Assembly: GCF_001940245.1 (NCBI RefSeq)
Contig: NZ_MJIG01000005.1
Coordinates: 62,001 to 126,000, forward strand
Length of the DNA: 64,000 bases
Reading direction: 5' to 3'
Source of the DNA: Anaerostipes sp. 992a
GTDB taxonomy: Bacteria; Bacillota; Clostridia; Lachnospirales; Lachnospiraceae
In this document: piece by piece, positions 61,913 through 64,000 of the stretch
Layout of the letters: each line of letters opens with the position of its first letter
Position numbering within the stretch: the first letter of the stretch is position 1
Notes under the pieces: model-generated
The model's input: the letters and a program-made list of their open reading frames with translations, nothing else
Told to the model about the DNA's origin: nothing
Database searches by the model: none
Position numbers and translations under genes: made by a program

Positions 61913-64000
61913 ATGGAGCAATTTACAGAGGGTGAAAGCACCCGTGAAGAAATAAAGAACAAACTCCGCCAGAACTTTGACGGTAAGATTGTTCGGAAAG
62001 ATCTGACAAAGAAAATCAAGGAAGGGGCAAATGTTCCAGTCTATGTACTTGAATTTTTGTTAGGTCAGTATTGCAGTTCAGATGATGAATCTGTCATTGA
62101 AAAAGGTGTACAGAATGTAAAGCGTATTCTTGCCGACAATTTTGTGCGTCCGGATGAATCGCAGAAGATTCTTTCTCAGCTGCGAAAAAAAGGCAGTCAC
62201 ACAATTATTGATATGGTGACTGTCCGTCTGGATATGAAAAAGGACTGCTTCTTTGCTGAGTTTTCCAATCTGGGAGTCAGCAATGTGCCGATTGCAGATG
62301 AATACCCGGAAAAATTTGACCGCTTGCTCTGTGGTGGTATCTGGTGCATTGTTCAGCTGGATTATGAGGTCGAGGGCGATAATAACTTTGGAATTGAGGA
62401 TATTGATGGAAATCCGCTTCGTTCCAAACAAAAGAAGCAGAAAGATATTTCACCCATCAGTATTCGTAAGCTGACACCGATTCAGATGCCGCATATTGAT
62501 ATTGACGAGCTGAAACAGGGACGAAAAGCCTTTACCAAAGATGAATGGCTGGATATTCTTCTCCGTTCAATCGGCATGGAACCGGATGAATTTACATATC
62601 GTGAGAAATGGTTGCTTCTGACCCGTATGATTCCACTGGTTGAGAATAATTTTAATCTTTGTGAGCTGGGACCGAGAAGTACCGGTAAGTCCCATCTCTA
62701 CAAAGAGATTTCTCCGAATAGTATTCTGATTTCTGGTGGACAGACCACGGTTGCAAACCTGTTTTATAATATGGGTCGCAAAACTGTTGGACTGGTCGGA
62801 TTATGGGATTGCGTTGCTTTTGATGAAGTTGCCGGTATCAAGTTCAGAGATAAAGACGGTATTCAGATTATGAAAGACTATATGGCATCTGGCTCTTTTG
62901 CTCGTGGCAAAGAAGAAAAGGCTGCTACTGCTTCCATGGTCTTTGTTGGAAACATCAATCAGAGCGTGGATGTACTGTTGAAAACATCCAGTTTATTTGA
63001 CCCATTCCCACCGGAAATGGGAACAGATACAGCATTTCTTGACCGTATGCACTGTTATCTTCCGGGATGGGAGATTCCAAAGTTTCGACCAGAGCACTTT
63101 ACCAATGATTATGGTTTTATCAGCGATTATCTGGCAGAGTTTATCAGAGAGCTTCGCAAGGAACAGTATGGGGACGCACTTGACCATTACTTCCGTCTCG
63201 GAAAGAATCTGAATCAGCGTGACACCATTGCGGTTCGCCGTATGGTGGACGGTTATCTGAAGTTAATGTATCCGGGTGGTGAGTTTACAAAGAAAGAACT
63301 GGAAGAAGTCATTCAGATTGCATTGGAAATGCGCCGTCGTGTGAAAGAACAGCTGAAAAAGCTGGGCGGTATGGAGTTCTACGATGTGAACTTCTCTTAT
63401 ATTGACCTGGATGATATGTCAGAACATTATGTCTCCGTACCGGAACAGGGCGGCGGTAAGCTGATACCGGATGGCATGTGTAATCCGGGACAGGTATACA
63501 CCGTATCCAGAGGAAAAAGCGGTATGCTTGGTGTATTTCGTCTGGAAAGTCAGATGCTTCCGGGAAACGGCAAAATTGAACGGACTGGCTTAGGCAGTGA
63601 CTCTAAGTGCAAAGAAGCTGTGAATACAGCATTTAACTATCTGAAAGCAAATGGAAACCGAATCAGCGGTTCTATCAGTACCTCAACCAAAGACTACATC
63701 ATCAATTATCAGGATTTGCAGGGAATCGGCATGACAGATAAGCTGGCACTTCCTACCTTGATTGCTCTTTGCTCGATTGCATTGGGAAAACCTGCTGTAA
63801 GTAACCTGGCAATATTGGGCGATATTACAATCAGTGGAACAATGATAAAGGTGGATGAGCTTGCTAATACGCTTCAAGTGTGCCTGGACAGCGGTGCAAA
63901 AAAGGTACTGATTCCAAGTACCTCCTTTGTGGATTTCGCAAGTGTTCCGGCAGATCTGATGAGTGCATTTCAGCTGATTCCGTACCAGAGTGCGGAGGAT
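61913..64000 (+). CDS. brxL: BREX protein BrxL (Lon-related AAA+), open at the right edge
   Basis: The frame from the ATG at 61913 (GGAGGATGG upstream) is open to base 64000, giving 696 residues; the full protein is usually about this long, so only a few codons are missing. Walker A GPRSTGKSHLYKE (about residues 249-261), Walker B VAFDEVAGI (about 301-309) and a C-terminal Lon-like fold (about 570-696). When aligned by eye to Lon, neither the catalytic serine nor the lysine is in place, fitting the idea that BrxL is a DNA-binding AAA+ motor and not a protease. It marks the system as type 1 BREX. Confidence 0.94.
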   Translation, partial: MEQFTEGESTREEIKNKLRQNFDGKIVRKDLTKKIKEGANVPVYVLEFLLGQYCSSDDESVIEKGVQNVKRILADNFVRPDESQKILSQLRKKGSHTIIDMVTVRLDMKKDCFFAEFSNLGVSNVPIADEYPEKFDRLLCGGIWCIVQLDYEVEGDNNFGIEDIDGNPLRSKQKKQKDISPISIRKLTPIQMPHIDIDELKQGRKAFTKDEWLDILLRSIGMEPDEFTYREKWLLLTRMIPLVENNFNLCELGPRSTGKSHLYKEISPNSILISGGQTTVANLFYNMGRKTVGLVGLWDCVAFDEVAGIKFRDKDGIQIMKDYMASGSFARGKEEKAATASMVFVGNINQSVDVLLKTSSLFDPFPPEMGTDTAFLDRMHCYLPGWEIPKFRPEHFTNDYGFISDYLAEFIRELRKEQYGDALDHYFRLGKNLNQRDTIAVRRMVDGYLKLMYPGGEFTKKELEEVIQIALEMRRRVKEQLKKLGGMEFYDVNFSYIDLDDMSEHYVSVPEQGGGKLIPDGMCNPGQVYTVSRGKSGMLGVFRLESQMLPGNGKIERTGLGSDSKCKEAVNTAFNYLKANGNRISGSISTSTKDYIINYQDLQGIGMTDKLALPTLIALCSIALGKPAVSNLAILGDITISGTMIKVDELANTLQVCLDSGAKKVLIPSTSFVDFASVPADLMSAFQLIPYQSAED

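Overview
The window looks like a chromosome segment of a gut Firmicute of the Lachnospiraceae (Clostridia). The evidence is the overall coding style, strong A+T-rich promoters, sporulation genes (YabP, YabQ, SpoIIE) in the usual Firmicute order, and a lactate-utilisation operon of the kind known from lactate-to-butyrate converters such as Anaerobutyricum and Anaerostipes. The genus is an inference; no 16S rRNA gene is present.

Bases 1-7400: lactate operon. It holds a lactate permease (cut by the left edge), FAD-dependent D-lactate dehydrogenase, EtfB, EtfA, an acyl-CoA dehydrogenase and lactate racemase LarA, followed by a FadR-type GntR regulator with its own promoter. Together they could import either lactate isomer, interconvert the isomers, oxidise D-lactate with EtfAB as electron partner, and link this to butyryl-CoA formation.

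Bases 7400-44600: mostly housekeeping. In order: pth, mfd and a PrsA-like foldase; an 800-base intergenic region with two very long imperfect hairpins; a minus-strand block (CPBP protease, methyltransferase, CvfB, acyl-ACP thioesterase); mazG, hup, rqcP, yabP, yabQ, divIC, tRNA-Met, spoIIE, tilS, hpt, ftsH; a GH13 enzyme; a five-tRNA cluster (Tyr, Leu, Gly, Phe, Gly); phosphatase, radical SAM protein, nth, exonuclease, VanW protein, AIR synthase-like protein, Lrp regulator, aminotransferase and trmL. Next comes an intergenic segment with a candidate small RNA and what reads as a type I toxin-antitoxin module, then mutS2 with a Nif11-like small gene, an iron alcohol dehydrogenase, yhaM and a 23S rRNA methyltransferase.

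Bases 44600-64000: defence island. It starts with degraded A+T-rich genes (HEPN-like and coiled-coil proteins), then a promoter and a small XRE regulator, then a type 1 BREX system in the canonical order brxA, brxB, brxC, pglX, pglZ, brxL (brxL runs off the right edge). Passenger genes are inserted: a small membrane protein between brxC and pglX, and an AbiH/SIR2-like protein, a DUF3791-like protein and a Schlafen/AlbA-type ATPase between pglX and pglZ. pglX itself looks mosaic, with an A+T-rich central specificity region.

The points most worth a second look are the toxin-antitoxin module near 37.7-38.0 kb, the long structured element at 12.85-13.45 kb, and the BREX passengers, especially the AbiH-like gene whose apparent start codon is ATC. 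No CRISPR array, insertion sequence, integrase or rRNA gene was seen.
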